From Sclerodactyla briareus (Eukaryota; Echinodermata; Holothuroidea; Dendrochirotida; Sclerodactylidae): 64,000 nucleotides of DNA. Positions 1 through 14,000 of this stretch are shown piece by piece. The stretch is from NCBI GenBank assembly GCA_026419785.1, contig JAODTK010005420.1, positions 372,001 to 436,000 of the forward strand, given 5' to 3'. Below the pieces are notes generated by a model, which was given only the letters and a program-made list of their open reading frames with translations, was not told the origin of the DNA and searched no databases. The position numbers and the translations under genes were made by a program. Within the stretch, counting starts at the first letter, position 1, and every line of letters starts with the position of its first letter.

Positions 1-1871
1 TGTCATGCAAAATGGGTGAGAGTGAGAGAAGACATGGGGGAGAGCAGGAGTTCTGCTGTTAGGGGCCTATCCCGGCAAGGTGTTCAGGGAAGGTAAAAAA
101 AGATAAAGACGTCATTTTAGCTCAAACTGGCGTCAGCTGGTTAAAGCAAATCAGGGCGAGGTCAGCAACACTTCCTTTCCTTTCCATATGTCGTGAGGAC
201 ATATAACCGCTCCGCCCCTGAAGGACTGGTGGGCGTTCTCTATCGCGGGTAACCCCCTCTGGGACCTGGAACACCACAGGCTGTTAATCGTCTTCCATCT
301 GCGGTACCTCACCCAACCCGGATGGGGAGCTCATCTCTGGGGCACTCAGGGAGGAGGCCAACAGAGGTTTGCAAACCAAGGGTGAGGACCAAAAATATGC
401 ATGAGCAGAGGGTTCAAGGAAAATTTGGGGGAGAAGGGTTGCTTCTAGTCAGGCCTCTCTTCAATTACTTGAACCACCTGGATAGCATAATCATCTCAGT
501 CAGTTCATGTATTTGTTCTTCTTGCCTCCAGCCTCAGAGTATACAGGTATATGGAAATAGTTAGATGCAAAGGTGGGAGGAACTAATAAACCCCTAGGGC
601 TAGTCAAGTATGCAATCAATGTGAATGATGACAATGAAATGTGTCTTAGAAACCAGAACGAGGCAATTGGGTATTCCATTAAGCTAGTATACAGACTACC
701 CTCCCCCCATGAAAAAAGCACAACAATGCAGAGGCGAGTGGAGGGGTGCCTGCACTGGTTGGTATGTCTCACATCCATTGCGTGCTCCCTTTACAGGAGA
801 GAACATGTCTGTGCACTAGGTAACCTAATGGATTCTGCCCAGGAAAGCACTGGCAGAGTGGTGAGTAGAAGAGGAAGAGAGAAGAAAAAAATCCCGGAAA
901 TGGCTCTCCTGAGTGAGATTAAGCTGAGTCATTTCATTTTGTCTCGCCGGAACTTGGTTCAAGAAGAGACACAGTGCTCACTTTGTTGTGTGTTTGTGTC
1001 TGTCTGTCTGTATGTCCGTATGTGCGATTCGATGTGCGGAGGGTTGAAACAGTTGATTGGGTTGTTGATGTGCATCCACATTTCCTCCCGAAAGACCATA
1101 TCATGACAGGGAATTGATATTAATGAAAATAACTGGAAGCGGGTAACAAAGATATCTCTTGATCGGTAGCTGCATGGTGATGCAGTTCAGCATATGCATG
1201 GTCCATCCTCAATTTGCGCAACTAGCACTCTGACTGCAATAATTTCCTTGTATGACTCCGTCCTAAGAATTACTACGGGACATGGAAATCACCCATCACG
1301 CTCTTCAAAACGATACCAAACGGGCCATATCCGCGTGAAACTCAGAAGAAAACTATGTGAAGAATAACAAAATCCCAGTAATTTTATTTGTTTTTGTGTG
1401 AACCCCCTCCTCAATTTGCGCCATTGGAGAACTGAGTGGACCTGCACTAAATTCAGACTTTTTTCTCAGGGAATAATTTATAAAAGTACAAGAAGATATC
1501 AATTTAACTTGAAAATGCGATTGACTAATGAAGAACGATGGAAACAGTCACGAAGACTGAAACAAAACAATTTGACGATTTTCAGAGTTAGGCTACGCTT
1601 AGGCTACTCACATTTAGTGTGGTAGGTATCGGACAGGTGCGAAAAATTGAAGAGGGTTGACGATATAAAAACTAGGAAGTGTTAGATGAAAGGAATAGAT
1701 TTCCTAGCAGTATATGGCTAATTAAAGAGACCAATTATAATTTATATGATTTTTGCTTTGAGGAATGTAATCCTATGCAGATGGCTCAGTGAATCATTGA
1801 CCACAGCGAGACCCTACTTACATGTAATAGGTACCCCTAACCTTTTTTTTGACGTTTATACAATCAGACAG
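1..1871. other. Intron or upstream sequence, no gene recognised
   Basis: No exon resembling the centriolin leucine-rich repeats was recognised here. The stretch contains a short TGTC-rich patch near 990-1010 that resembles patches near 40640 and 46445, and one 177-codon open frame (573-1106) with no recognisable domain, of a length expected by chance in 64 kb. It is probably the intron before the first centriolin exon in the window. Confidence 0.5.
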
Positions 1872-2053
1872 ATTGAGAATTTTGATGGATGCAGCGAGAA
1901 GGAAGAGAAGAGACTGAAGGAGCTGGAGGGAGACCACGACAAGACTCTCCTGACACGAGAAATCGGGAAGAAGATTGCCAACTGGAGACGAAGACTCTCG
2001 GTACCAGCGAGAGAATGGAACGATGGAGCGAGAGCACAGGCTAAAGATGAATG
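1872..2053 (+). CDS. CNTRL: CNTRL exon: end of LRR cap and start of coiled coil
   Basis: The acceptor follows a T-rich tract (acaatcagacag), and the exon ends ATG before gtgggt. The first residues IENFDG resemble the last part of an LRR C-terminal cap (human LESLEG). Then EEKRLKELEGDHDKTLLTRE parallels human EEVERLERDLEKKMIETEEL. Near 1981 the frame breaks; adding one C to AAC and one G to GAG gives a continuous coiled coil running into RYQRENGTMEREHRLKMN. It ends in phase 1, which fits the next exon. A later acceptor at 1895 is possible. Confidence 0.75.
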
Positions 2054-5000
2054 GTGGGTTATCAGTTGGGAGGGGGGGGGGGGAGGAGGGATCCCTTGGG
2101 GGGAGGGGGGGGGGATAAGAAAACATGGGGGTCAAGAGTTGTGTGATTTAGCAAGAGGATAGAAGTACATTGTACATATTCAAACGAGTGGGAGGACAGC
2201 TGTTGCCACCAAAACAGGGAGAGGCTTATGGGAGCTAAAAGTCAACCACATGTGAAAGGTCAAAGAATACTGAAGTGATTCAAGCAAGTTACCAAACAAG
2301 TACCTTCTAGCCTCTCTGAATACTCCATGACCATCGCACTTTTCCAAATAATGTGTTGGTGTTGTTTTTGTTGTTTTTTTACATCCCAGATCAAGAGGAG
2401 ATGGCAGAATTGAACAAGGCCTGTCAGAAGCAGTACGGGCTGGAGCGGGAGATTGCATTCCAGAGGATCGATGCAAAGTTTGAACCACTGGGTCAGCTCA
2501 TGGAAGTGGAAGAGGTATGTTACTTTTCAGTACTTGCAGCTGTCATGAGCAGTGATGTTTCCATGCTTTATTATTCAAATGCTTCTATGGAAGTCAATAA
2601 GCTTGGTTGGCAGGGCTCAGGACTGAAGATCAGAAGGTTTCAAGATGAAACTGACCTATTGACCTGGGTTTTTTTTCTCCTGAAGTACTCATCTGCAAAG
2701 CAGAGGCCAGTAGGTGGATATGAGGTCCCTGTCAAACCTCAGTGCCAACACCTTATACTGAGTTTTCCCCAGCCTGAGGGCTAATTTCTCAAATGGGGGA
2801 GAGCTTGGTTGCACTCACATACATCTGATGGGGTTGTTAGTACAACGCAAGCTGCCTCAAGCTCTGGAAGAGAAGGCGAAAATTAACGGTGTCATACATC
2901 TTCCGATTTGGTAAACCAGATGGGTTATGAATTGGGACGTTAAACTGGACCTAAATCATCAACAAAGCATGTATCTCTTCAGTTGTCTCAGGCTACTCAA
3001 CTGTAGAATCCGGGACAAAATATATCCACAAATGCCATGAGAAATACAATAACTCCACCTCTCAGGTCCAATTATTTTGTTTTTGTGAGCTAGTTTACAT
3101 ATTCAGAGACTGCTTGGCTGGTAGCCCTGATGTATGTACAACAGTGCCCATAAAATGAATTAATCTCTCAGGTTGAAGGAGGCACAGACGAGCACATGTA
3201 TCGTCGGCAGGGTAACAGGAGAGAGTCCCCCTGGTGCAGCCCAAGGCTCACACCCCCAGAGGAAGGCCAGGAAGGGCCCGCCAGTCCGGGGACAGCGCAC
3301 CCAGAGGGAGATGTACCGAACTTTGATCGTCGTCTAGTAAACAAGGAGGAACAGATAGGGGAAGGTAAGGGGTCTTAGGTGAAATGTCGGACATGAAATT
3401 ACAAGAAACAGCTACATTTTTTAGGTGACCGGTTCAGTATCCCCTGTGTACAGTAAGAGGCAAAAATGTTAGTTGCAAGAATTGCAGTTTATTTTCTCCG
3501 GTTAAAAGTGGCTTTACCAAAATCCCAAATTCTTTGTCAAATAAGAGATGACAATATGCTTTTGACTTTGCCCAAATTAACTCAGTTCTGCGTCACTCTT
3601 TAAAAACTAATTGGAATTACAATTTTTTTTTTTTTTAGCTCTAACCACTATGCTGGTTGAGCTTGTGTGATACCCATTCATTCTATCATATCTATCCTTA
3701 TATCCAGTCTGTAAACTTTTGTTTTTTTTGGCCACAGAACGTTCATGTTTTTTTTTTACCCTTAAATGCTCACGCTTTGATGACCAGAGTGGCATATTCC
3801 CCTTGACTGTGGGTTGACATTTAAGCACCCAAAAGTCAAGGTCAAAAGACATTGAAGGAGCGTAATGGGCCATTGTGTGAAAACTATGTATCTCCTCTCA
3901 CAAATGAAGTTGTAACTTTCCATGATGCGCTAGTGTCATCAAAGGTCAGTATAACGGAAATCAAACGCACAACCCATAGCCACATTCATATGAGGTCACC
4001 ACATTGAAAAATTGGTAGGTTCGAGCTACGGAACCATTGTTTCTAGTTTAGGTGACGCTTGAAGAACTGTACGGTACCATCATGCTACTTGTAACAGTCT
4101 TTCAATATGGTGGATTATGTATCTTGGTGGCTATATCATGTATAGCACCTGACAAGTACGTTTTGATTGTTTTTAGTTCATCAACATTGAGAGGTGAGTG
4201 TTTTTTCTGGCTGATGGTCAGGTATACTTAGAGACAAGAATTTACGGTTTTCTCAATGCCAAATTCCAGTTTTGTAATCTGATTTCTCAGGTTCTCCCAT
4301 TGAAACAGTGTAGGGGAGATTGATCAAATTCTGTTTTCTAATTCCACAAAACGGAAAACTCTTGTCCTAGGTATACTAAATCAAGGTGTGCCTTGATGGA
4401 CAAATTCATTCACGTATTGATGTGGATAGTTTTCAGTGTTATGCTAAATATCCCCCGGACATAATGTTCCACTGTTTCCTGAAATCTCTCACCTACATTG
4501 CAGCTGAGAAGAGGTTGAAGGATTTGCAGGATGCGCTCCTGAGGCGGAAGAATTGGAGAAAGAATTGGAGAAATCCAGAGAGAAACTGAAGGAAAAACAG
4601 GAGGACCCCGAGCTATACATCAGGTATGACCTGGCCTAGAATAGGGTCTCACTACCTCTGACCCCCTCTGACCTTAACAGGGGGCTCTGAGCTGATACAT
4701 CAAGTATGACCTTAACAGGGGGCTCTGAGCTGATACATCAGGTATGGCCTGGCCTAGAATAGGGTCTCACTACCTCTGACCTCCTCTGACCTTAACAGGG
4801 GGCTCTGAGCTGATACATCAGGTATGGCCTGGCCTAGAATAGGGTCTCACTACCTCTGACCCCCTCAGACCTTAACAGGGGGCTCTGAGCTGATACATCA
4901 GGTATGGCCTGGCCTAAAATAGGGTCTCACTACCTCGACCCCCTCTGACCTTAACAGGAGGACTCTGAGCTGATACATCAGGTATGGCCTGGCCTAGAAT

Positions 5001-8000
5001 AGGGTCTCACTACCTCTGACCTCCTCTGACCTTAACAGGAGGACTCTGAGCTGATACATCAGGTATGGCCTGGCCTAGAATAGGGTCTCACTACCTCTGA
5101 CCCTCTGACCTTAACAGGAGACTCTGAGCTGATACATCAGGTATGACCTGGCCTTGAATAGGGTCTCACTACCTCTGACCCCTCTGACCATAACAGGGGG
5201 CTCTAAGCTGATACATCAGGTATGACCTGGCCTTGAATAGGGTCTCACTACCTCTGACCTCCTCTGACCTTAACAGGGGGCTCTGAGCTGATACATCAGG
5301 TATGACCTGGCCTTGAATAGGGTCTCACTACCTCCGACCGCCTCTGACCTTAACAGGGGGCTCTGAGCTGATACATCAGGTATGACCTGGCCTTGAATAG
5401 GGTCCTCACTACCAATGACCCCCTCTGACCTTAACAGGAGGACTCTGAGCTGATACATCAGGTATGGCCTGGCCTAGAATAGGGTCTCACTACCTCCGAC
5501 CGCCTCTGACCTTAACAGGAGGACTCTGAGCTGATACATCAGGTATGGCCTGGCCTAGAATAGGGTCTCACTACTCTGACCTCCTCTGACCTTAACAGGA
5601 GGACTCTGAGCTGATACATCAGGTATGCCTGGCCTTGAATAGGGTCTCACTACCTCTGACCCTCTCTGACCTTAAACCACATCTCATGCAATTACATGTT
5701 TTGAAGCATGAAAACTGCGAACCAGGTCATGTCATGGTTCAGGATTGAACCCCAGGTTGGGTCAAAGGTGAGGTTTTTTACTCCAGTTTGGGTCATCCTA
5801 AGGTCTGTGTATGCTCTAAGCTGTGAAACAGAAGGATGAAGCAGTCCAGATCATCATTGGCTTGATTTGCAACCTTGTTCTGTTCCTTGTTTGTATGTTT
5901 TGTTTTGGTTATCATGGCCAAAGACACAAGTGATATTACAAACAAATGAATACATAGCTACAGAACAAAACAACATCCATTAGGCCATCTTCTATCAGAA
6001 GTAATATCATATATAACAAGTCAGGATTATGTTATCTTATCAATCGGCTTTCACGACGGGGAGGTTATCTCGGCCCACATCAGCAGAGGAGCTTGCTCGA
6101 CAGACAGAGGTCGGTGTCCCGACCTCAAGGACCGCGTCGGCCACCTGGAGGACGACATGGGGAGGGCTCTGGACCTGGTGGAAGAGAAAGAGCATGAAAT
6201 GGAGGAACTCAGAGAGGCGCTTAGCTGAGCTGGACAGGGGGGATCCTCACTACGTGAGTTTTTCTAGGATTCATTTTTTATTCCTTGACAAAGTCAGAGG
6301 AATCTATGCAGTCATGACAGTGTGTGTGTCTTAGGGTGTGCATTGTGACACCGCAGCTTGTAAACACAAAAACTTGACCCCACCTGGATGGATGGAGCTC
6401 ATACTTGGGATGTGTGTTCCCCATGATGAGTACATGAACCCTACTGTTTTGGGGTAAGGTCACAGGTCACAGAGGTCAAAGTCTGAAAACCTTGTAAACA
6501 CGATAAGTCCGGAATGGTTGATCCGATCAATTTGGTGTATAGCTTCTTATATGGGGGGTACAGAACCTATTATTTTTGGCTTAGGTCAGGGTTAATTTTG
6601 GTCAAAAATTGGAAAATTGTGAAAGTCAAATTATTGCAATTTTGGCTTGTAAAGGATAACTTGACTACACCTGGATGGATGAAGCCCCACTTGTAATGTG
6701 TGGTTTTCCCAATGATGAGTACATGAAACCTATTGTCTCTGGGGTCAGGTCAGGGTCATCTGAGGTCACCAGAGGTCAAAGTCAGAAAAACCTTGAAATT
6801 TAGTGGTGTACTTTCTTATCAAGAGATAGGAACCCTATTGGTTGGTTAGGAAAAAATGGGAAATTTGTCAGACTTATGTTGCCCATACTGAGCTGGTACA
6901 ATCTCCCATCTGTCATTGGTCGGCTATAAGGTTGTCAGAAAGAGTCAAAGAATCACTAAGCCGTTAGGTATAATGTTGATCCTTCTCGACAGAGTCCAGT
7001 TTTTCAACTGCCGACGAGATATTCAGTTTGACTACGATCAGGCATACATGTTGGCCATCTTTGTCCGAGTCCAAATCTCACATTCCACCAAACTATGTAG
7101 CAAGCAGGTGATAATTGTTTGTATTATTTACAGGGGGCTACAGGCCCAGTTAGCTGACAAGGACTGCATGCCGCCCAGGCCCGGGAGGAACACGAACAGC
7201 TCCAGCAGGACCTAGAGGACAGTCTGGGCTTTCTAGCTGAGGAACTGGACAGAGTGGCTGAATTAGAAGCCCAGTTGAGGGATGGTGAGTCAGTCGATGT
7301 TGTTTCAGCACATTATGCTTTGTGCAATATCTTCAAGATTCTCAATTTCCCGGACAACTCCTCCAACCCTCTTGGACAATAGTTGTTTCTATAGGAATTG
7401 TTCCAATATAATAATAAGCTATTGTTACTACGTCATGTGTGAACAATGAGAAAATTATTAAAGTTGGCCTCACATGAGGAGAACATGTTGTATGTATGTA
7501 TGTATCTGCAGTATGCTAATTCAGTCAGAGGCAGTTGAAATTCCAGGGATTCACACGCTGAATCACTGGCAGTGGTCTCTTCCACACACACGCATGTATC
7601 GTCCAAAGGAGACATGTAACCCATATCATTCAATAGTTACATAACTTCTGGAGCACATTTTTTATGTTTCGCATTTTGGCACCAATGCCCTTACGACCAG
7701 TCCAATATCACCAAAATCTGACACCCTGGCTACTAGGACCTAGCCAACCATTCCCCCAGTAACTGCTCGTCTGTCTATTCAAGATTTTAGCTGGATGGCG
7801 TGGAAGCCTTGTTGTAGTCTTGTGTTAAGAAGATTATTAATTTTATTCCTCCACTCGTTGAGTGGAATGTTACCTATCTGGACTGCAATTATAGAGAAAA
7901 AATGCACTTTGATGAAAGCAAACAGCTATTGATAGATCGTCTTGTCCCGTCTGTCTGGGGATGCGTACTTCTATCTGTTCAGTGATTGGCTCCCTCCATT

Positions 8001-11000
8001 ATTGGAAGCAACTTGTTTTATGAGAGGCCCACTGGGAGCACTGACAATCTGGTCAAGATGTTGTTACGGTTGTTATGAAACACTGCAGGTTACTACGGGA
8101 GCACCTCGGAAATGTAAAAAAGCTTACACAGCAAGGAAAGCACATATCCGGCAGGGTTGTCAACAACAGCTTAACACAAGACTAGCCTTGTTGTATCGTT
8201 GCTTATTACTCCCAGTTCCTAAATCATATTTCTAAGGAGCCTGACGGCCAATGTCGATGCTGTAATTCCAAACTGGTTTAAATCCATATCCAAGTGGAAG
8301 TCTCCTTGGTCACAAGTAGAATGCTCTTTCATCCTTGTGAGATGTTGTTGAGATGATTTTTCATGACACGTATGTGTTGATGTAGCAATAAAAAATCTAA
8401 TTAGTCAAAATGCTTCCAGAAAACAGACACACGAGACGAACCTGTTCAAAATCTGTCTTGTATAGTGGCTTATGTATGTTTCACTCAGCCAAATGCACTT
8501 TATAACACGTTTTGAATGTCTTTGCACTCATAAATGATTTGTTATCAGGTGAAAGCATCACGATGGCTCGTGGCTGTCATCTGTTCTCCAACCTGCTGGC
8601 TAGATAATTTGTTGGTCACATAGCGTGCGAGGAGCATAACTGTGCGCGACACTCATCGATTCATGGGGTGATTTTCTTGTTTCCAGCAGGCCAACCAACC
8701 AGAAGAATGAGGTCACGAAGAGCGCAAGGCATTGTGGGTAAAAACTGACGGCACCTGAACCAGGTGAAGGAACAGGCTGCCAGGCAAAGGAGAACAGTCT
8801 TCAACTACAGAGGGAGCGAGATCAGCTGATGGAAGAGCTGGAAAAGGCAGCAAGAGGCCGTGGAGAACGAGAGGGAGAACGATGACCTGGAAGAGGTGGG
8901 TCCTGCATGTAGGGTTGTGAGTTTGTTGTGGTAGTTGCAAATGATTCTGGCAATCACAAATGAGACTCTATTTGGGTGACTCAACAGGAGACTAGCCATA
9001 AGTATGAGAATGATATCATGTGGAATCCACTTTTTTGGGAAAACAAAATGGCCACACCACCAACCAGATTAATTGATGGAGGAGGATAAGCATGAGCTAC
9101 AGAGGGGGTATGATCATTTGATGGAAGATCTGGGGAAGGCTATGCACGAAGCCTGGGGTAGAGACTGGAATGATTCTCATCCTAAAGGGTAAAACTTCAA
9201 AAACATGTTCAAGGCCAGAATGCCCCACAAACAGTTAATAGTGTGCCTGATGTTTACTGTACGCCAACATCCTCGTTGGGATAACCCGAGAGGGGTATCA
9301 CCGAGTATCAAGCAGAAGATGAGTAGGTGGATTTTAAACTTTGGGAGAAGAGGAAATTTGAAATGTAAAGTCATTGATTTGTCTGTGGTATATAGCACTT
9401 TCACATCATGATGAAAACCATCGGAGAGAGCAATGTGGCAGCATGAAGATGACAGATAGAAGGAGGGCCAAGGACCTGGGAAGATGCTTGGTCTGGAGGA
9501 ATCGGTTGACCAGTTGGCAAAGGCTAATGGTGTGTTGGTATCGACATGTGCTGAGGAGGGTGACCATGTCTTTGGAGTTTGAAGGGGTGCGATTGATGAT
9601 GTGAAAAAGGCGAGCCGGCCCCAAGAGGACTTGGAAAGAGGCAGGAGGTAGGTGGAGGAGGAGACGCGGTTTTGAGTTGGTTTGAGAGAGGAGGACGCCC
9701 CAAATCAAGCGAGGTGGAGAGACGGTGTGAGGGCTGTTGCTGTTGGTGTGATTTGGCCACCCCCATGCCCAAGGATAAAACTGGGCGAAGAGGGAGGGCA
9801 TATATAGGGCCTTTTTATATGGACCATATCACTGAGATGGTATACCATGTCGTATTTAGTTGACCTGGTATGACTCTCCATTGTGATGCAAAAGTTGCCA
9901 TCTATTCATGCCTCTTTTGGTGAAGTTAACATATGAATTGACTGAAGCCAAGTTTGCATGGTCATCAGGTTGATCATATCAGAAAATGAATGTGTTCAAA
10001 TTCTGAATAAGCCTGTGCAGATCAGATTATTCTGACTGTTCATAACACCCTGTTGATGAGTTAGAGTGGTGTAGGCATTTCATGTTGAGACTGAGGCGAT
10101 TTGATTTGGGGTTGGGTTGTCAAGGGTTAGAATGGTCTTTCTTTTAATATGGTTCAATCTAATGCTACTAACGATGAATAGAGGTCGTCACCTCAAGCCT
10201 CTTGCAAAATTTGCCAAATTAGACATTTTCTATATTATATATTTTTTTTTTTTTTGGGGGGGGGAGGGGGGGGGGGAGTGATAGCAAATGAAAGTTGGCC
10301 ATTCTTCTTTTCTATTGGGTGGGGTGGTGGGGGGGGGGGGGGGTATATGGGCGAGGTCCTTGGGTTGCAAGTTCCGTATATTTGGATGCGGTTCTGCCAG
10401 TGTGTATGAGTGTTGGTTCTGTCATCGAACCTCATATGATAACTCTGACCCTTAACGTCTGCAGAAACTGAGAGATGCGGAGGCAGCCCTGCAGGACTTG
10501 GAGGAACAGAAGGCCACCCTCTCAGAGGAAGACCGGTCGGCCAGAGAGACGAGAGAGAGAGATGGAGGCGGTCCAGACGAGGAGGACGATGGCCAGGAGG
10601 AATCAAAGAGCTGAGGGCTGGCATTGCAAGAGAGAAAACCAGGGTTGGTGGAATAAAAAACTGGCATATTCGAAATCGTCTTACATGGAATGTGTCGCCT
10701 CTCAATCTCCTTTAGTCCCGAGAAGAGATGCACAATTCCCGAACTGCTTGTTGGCAAGGTCAAGTGAATTAATTATTGATGAACCATCGGCCTTAAGACT
10801 CATCCGGATCCAACAAACCAGGCAGGGATACACTAAAAGACATGTAAAAAGAATGCAATCTGGTCTTATTTTGCCAGCTGGTATCTGTTCCAGAGTGCAG
10901 TATTCAGTTGTTCTTATGATAATCATATATCAAATTTTTCATGCAAAGTCTACTTGATTTGTGGTTCGGTGACGAGCTATGGAACCCAAAGTTGGGATGC

Positions 11001-14000
11001 TAGGAGAGGGTTGTATTGGTTCCTTCCCTGGGCAACAAAAAATCAAAAATTGGCTGTCCGGCCCCCTGTGTAATTGGGAAAGTTTAGTTGGCGTGAACTC
11101 TAATTACCGTTAATTGCGCGAGTTACCTTTAGGAATTTAAAGTTAGAAATGGAATCACTGGGGGATGGAAATAATATTATAATTTGTATAATTAGCTTTG
11201 ACCATTTTGGTTAATTTGATAGTTGTGAAAATTTTCAATCAAGTCACATTTTCACAAGACTTGGTAGGACTGGTGAAATAATAATTTTGACGGTGGAACT
11301 ATGGGTTATTGGTCAAGACATTTAAATGTGAAGCACCTGAGAGCTAGCAAACCAAGCTACCTCTATAATGTTCAATGTGATTTCTGCAAACAGCGCAAAT
11401 CCTCTTCTGGCCTCTCATTTCAGGATAATCGGAACAAACTAAATATTTAACTTAAACAAATGCTGATTGCGACAACGGGTTTCAGAACCCACCTGTTGGG
11501 AAAAAAAATAATGTAAATAAGACTGTATGAAGCGAAAGGTCAGCAAATAATTGCCGATATCTTGAAATAGATTCAGTCTGATGGCCCTAAAGGCCCGGTC
11601 ACACTATAACTATAACATTAAAATTGAGGCAGTCACACTATAGCCCACGAAACACTCGAAAACTGAATTAGGCTTGCTGGTGAAGGAAATTCTCCTGATT
11701 GGCAACACTTTCCCTCGAGGTTTATTGGCATCGTTTATTGCTCAACAGGGTCGGGGACTGCCTGTCATCGTTATCGTTCGCGTGTGGGTTTTTTGCGAAG
11801 TGAGTGGGCGTAATAAATTTATCGTTAGGTACAAGTTATCGCAGCTCCAACAAGTCAATCACCTACAGTCGATGAGTAGTTATTACCCTCTCTCTTCTCT
11901 CAAGGCGCAGAAGAGAGAAAACTGAAGCGACGGCTGGCTGACCGAGAGAAAGAGAAGAGGTTGCGAGATTTGAGGGGATGGGATCATCAAAATAAGAGGA
12001 GGAGGGAGGAAGCTCTTGTGGCTTGAAATTAGAAGCTTGGAAGGTAGGAGGCTTGGAAGACAACAGAATATATTGTGATCACGATAAGTCAGAATGTTAT
12101 CCAAGACGGAACTTTGTATGCGACTGTTCAGGGAGTAAACAAGGGACCTGAGGTTCCGTGGGATTAAAGGAAGTTTTTCGTTGGAAAAAAAATGAGAGGA
12201 GAATGTGCAAGATAGATGGAAAATATTAATGAAACTAAACCCTGCCTGGATAATGCGATTCTTGGTATGTGGATTACTCAGAGGTCATCTGTGGTCAAGT
12301 CTGGAAACACTTCTGTACAAGATAACGAAAATGCTCAAAGTCCGTCAAAGCTGAAATCAGCATGCAGCCTCCCTATGGGGAAAAGTATGGTTTTTGTCGT
12401 TCTAGGTCAGTGTTGGTAAATGGATAATCAAGCTCTACTGGATGAGCTCGTACTGGGTATGTATGTGTGTTAGCCAGATGAGTACATGAGCCTAGTGTTT
12501 GGGCATCAGGTCAAAGGGTCATCTAGGGTCAAAAGAGGTCAAAGTCTGAAAACCACAGTCCAAAAATGCTGAGAATGTATGAGCTTCTTATGGGAGAGTA
12601 CAACAAAAAACCTTATTGTTTGATTATGGAATGGGGGCGGGGTGTGGACATTGTGAAAATGGAATTACCAAATTGGCTAATATAATGGATAACTACAACG
12701 CCACCTGTATGGATCGAAGCTCAAACTTGGTATACAGGTTTCCCATGATGGCAATAAATGAACGCTCTATGTTTGGGAGGCAGGTCAAAGCCATCTGAGG
12801 TAACAGATTGTCAATGTCTGGAAACATTATGAACATGTTAAGTCTACAATTGGCAGAATTGGCTATCTTGCAAGGCAGAGATACTTGCACTCCAGTAGAG
12901 AGCCAGTTGAATCACCTCCACAGGCTCATTTAAAACACATAACCACATAGGCTCTTCACAATGTGTGGTTTGAGGTACAGCGCCATTCATGCTCTGTTCT
13001 TAGTTTAGATGTGGGTTCCTTCTTGGTAAAAATAGTCTGGTCAATTTTGGTTTGTGAACACTCCAACTAGACCCAACCTAGAGTGATCAAAGTCAACATG
13101 CTAGGTATATGGGTGCCCCAGATGAGTACATGGTCCTATTGTTTTAGTGTCAGGGCATGTCCCTATTGTCTTAGTGTTAGGGCAGTCCCTATTGTTTTAG
13201 TGTCAGGGCAAATGTCATTGATGTCATTGAACATCGAAGCAGTCAAGTAATCACCTATCCTTTTGTCTTTCTTTTGCTTTGCTCTGTTTTGCACAGGTGC
13301 GAAGAGAAACTTGAGCATGAGAAAGGAGCTAGGAAGAGACCAGGACACCTCTCTGAAACCAGAGGAAGTGGCAGCCAAAATACAGCAGGCTGCAGGTCAA
13401 CCACTTTATGCAAGGCTACTGGTAAAACAATAACACTGTCTGCCCCAACTAGACCAGTGTTTTTCTATCCTCTCTGAGTGGCCAAACCATCTCAATCTTT
13501 CCCTCGTACACGACCTCAATCCAACCAAAACCAACTGGAAAGACCAAGGATATGCACTTCTCTGAATCCACAGGGGTCATAGTTCAGGGTTCCGTGGTCA
13601 TGGAAAACCTGGAAATCAGAATGTCATCAATAAAAATCAAGGCCTTTTGAAATTCAATGAAACTTGTTGAGTAATGGAGGAAAATCATGAAAATTTTATG
13701 CGTGAGGTTACTTTCTCACAGCTGTTTGGTGTTGTTGCTTGGCTCTTCTTTGGATGTTCAGTTGAAAATTCAGCAAGAGTAATAGAGTGTCATGTCCTGT
13801 CAGGTCTTGATTGAGTCATGGAAAGCATGGAAATTGATTGCCCAAAATCTGCAGGAACCCTGATAGTGCTTGGTGTGTGTGTATGTTAAATGTATTATGT
13901 ATGTATGTATGTATGTATGTATGTATGTATGTATGTATGTATGTATGTATGTATGTATGTATGTATGTATGTATGTATGTATGTATGTATGTATGTATGT

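Noticed and set aside
573-1106. 177-codon open frame on the plus strand
   Set aside because: About one random frame of this length is expected in 64 kb. No recognisable domain, splice sites or homology to the LRR exons expected upstream.
4624-5672. CRISPR-like array
   Set aside because: Units are ~80 bp and similar over their whole length, with no unique spacers. The genome is eukaryotic and the unit derives from an adjacent exon.
10235-10705. 156-codon frame on the minus strand
   Set aside because: Composed of poly-Pro from the G runs and of sequence antisense to the 10465-10643 CNTRL exon.
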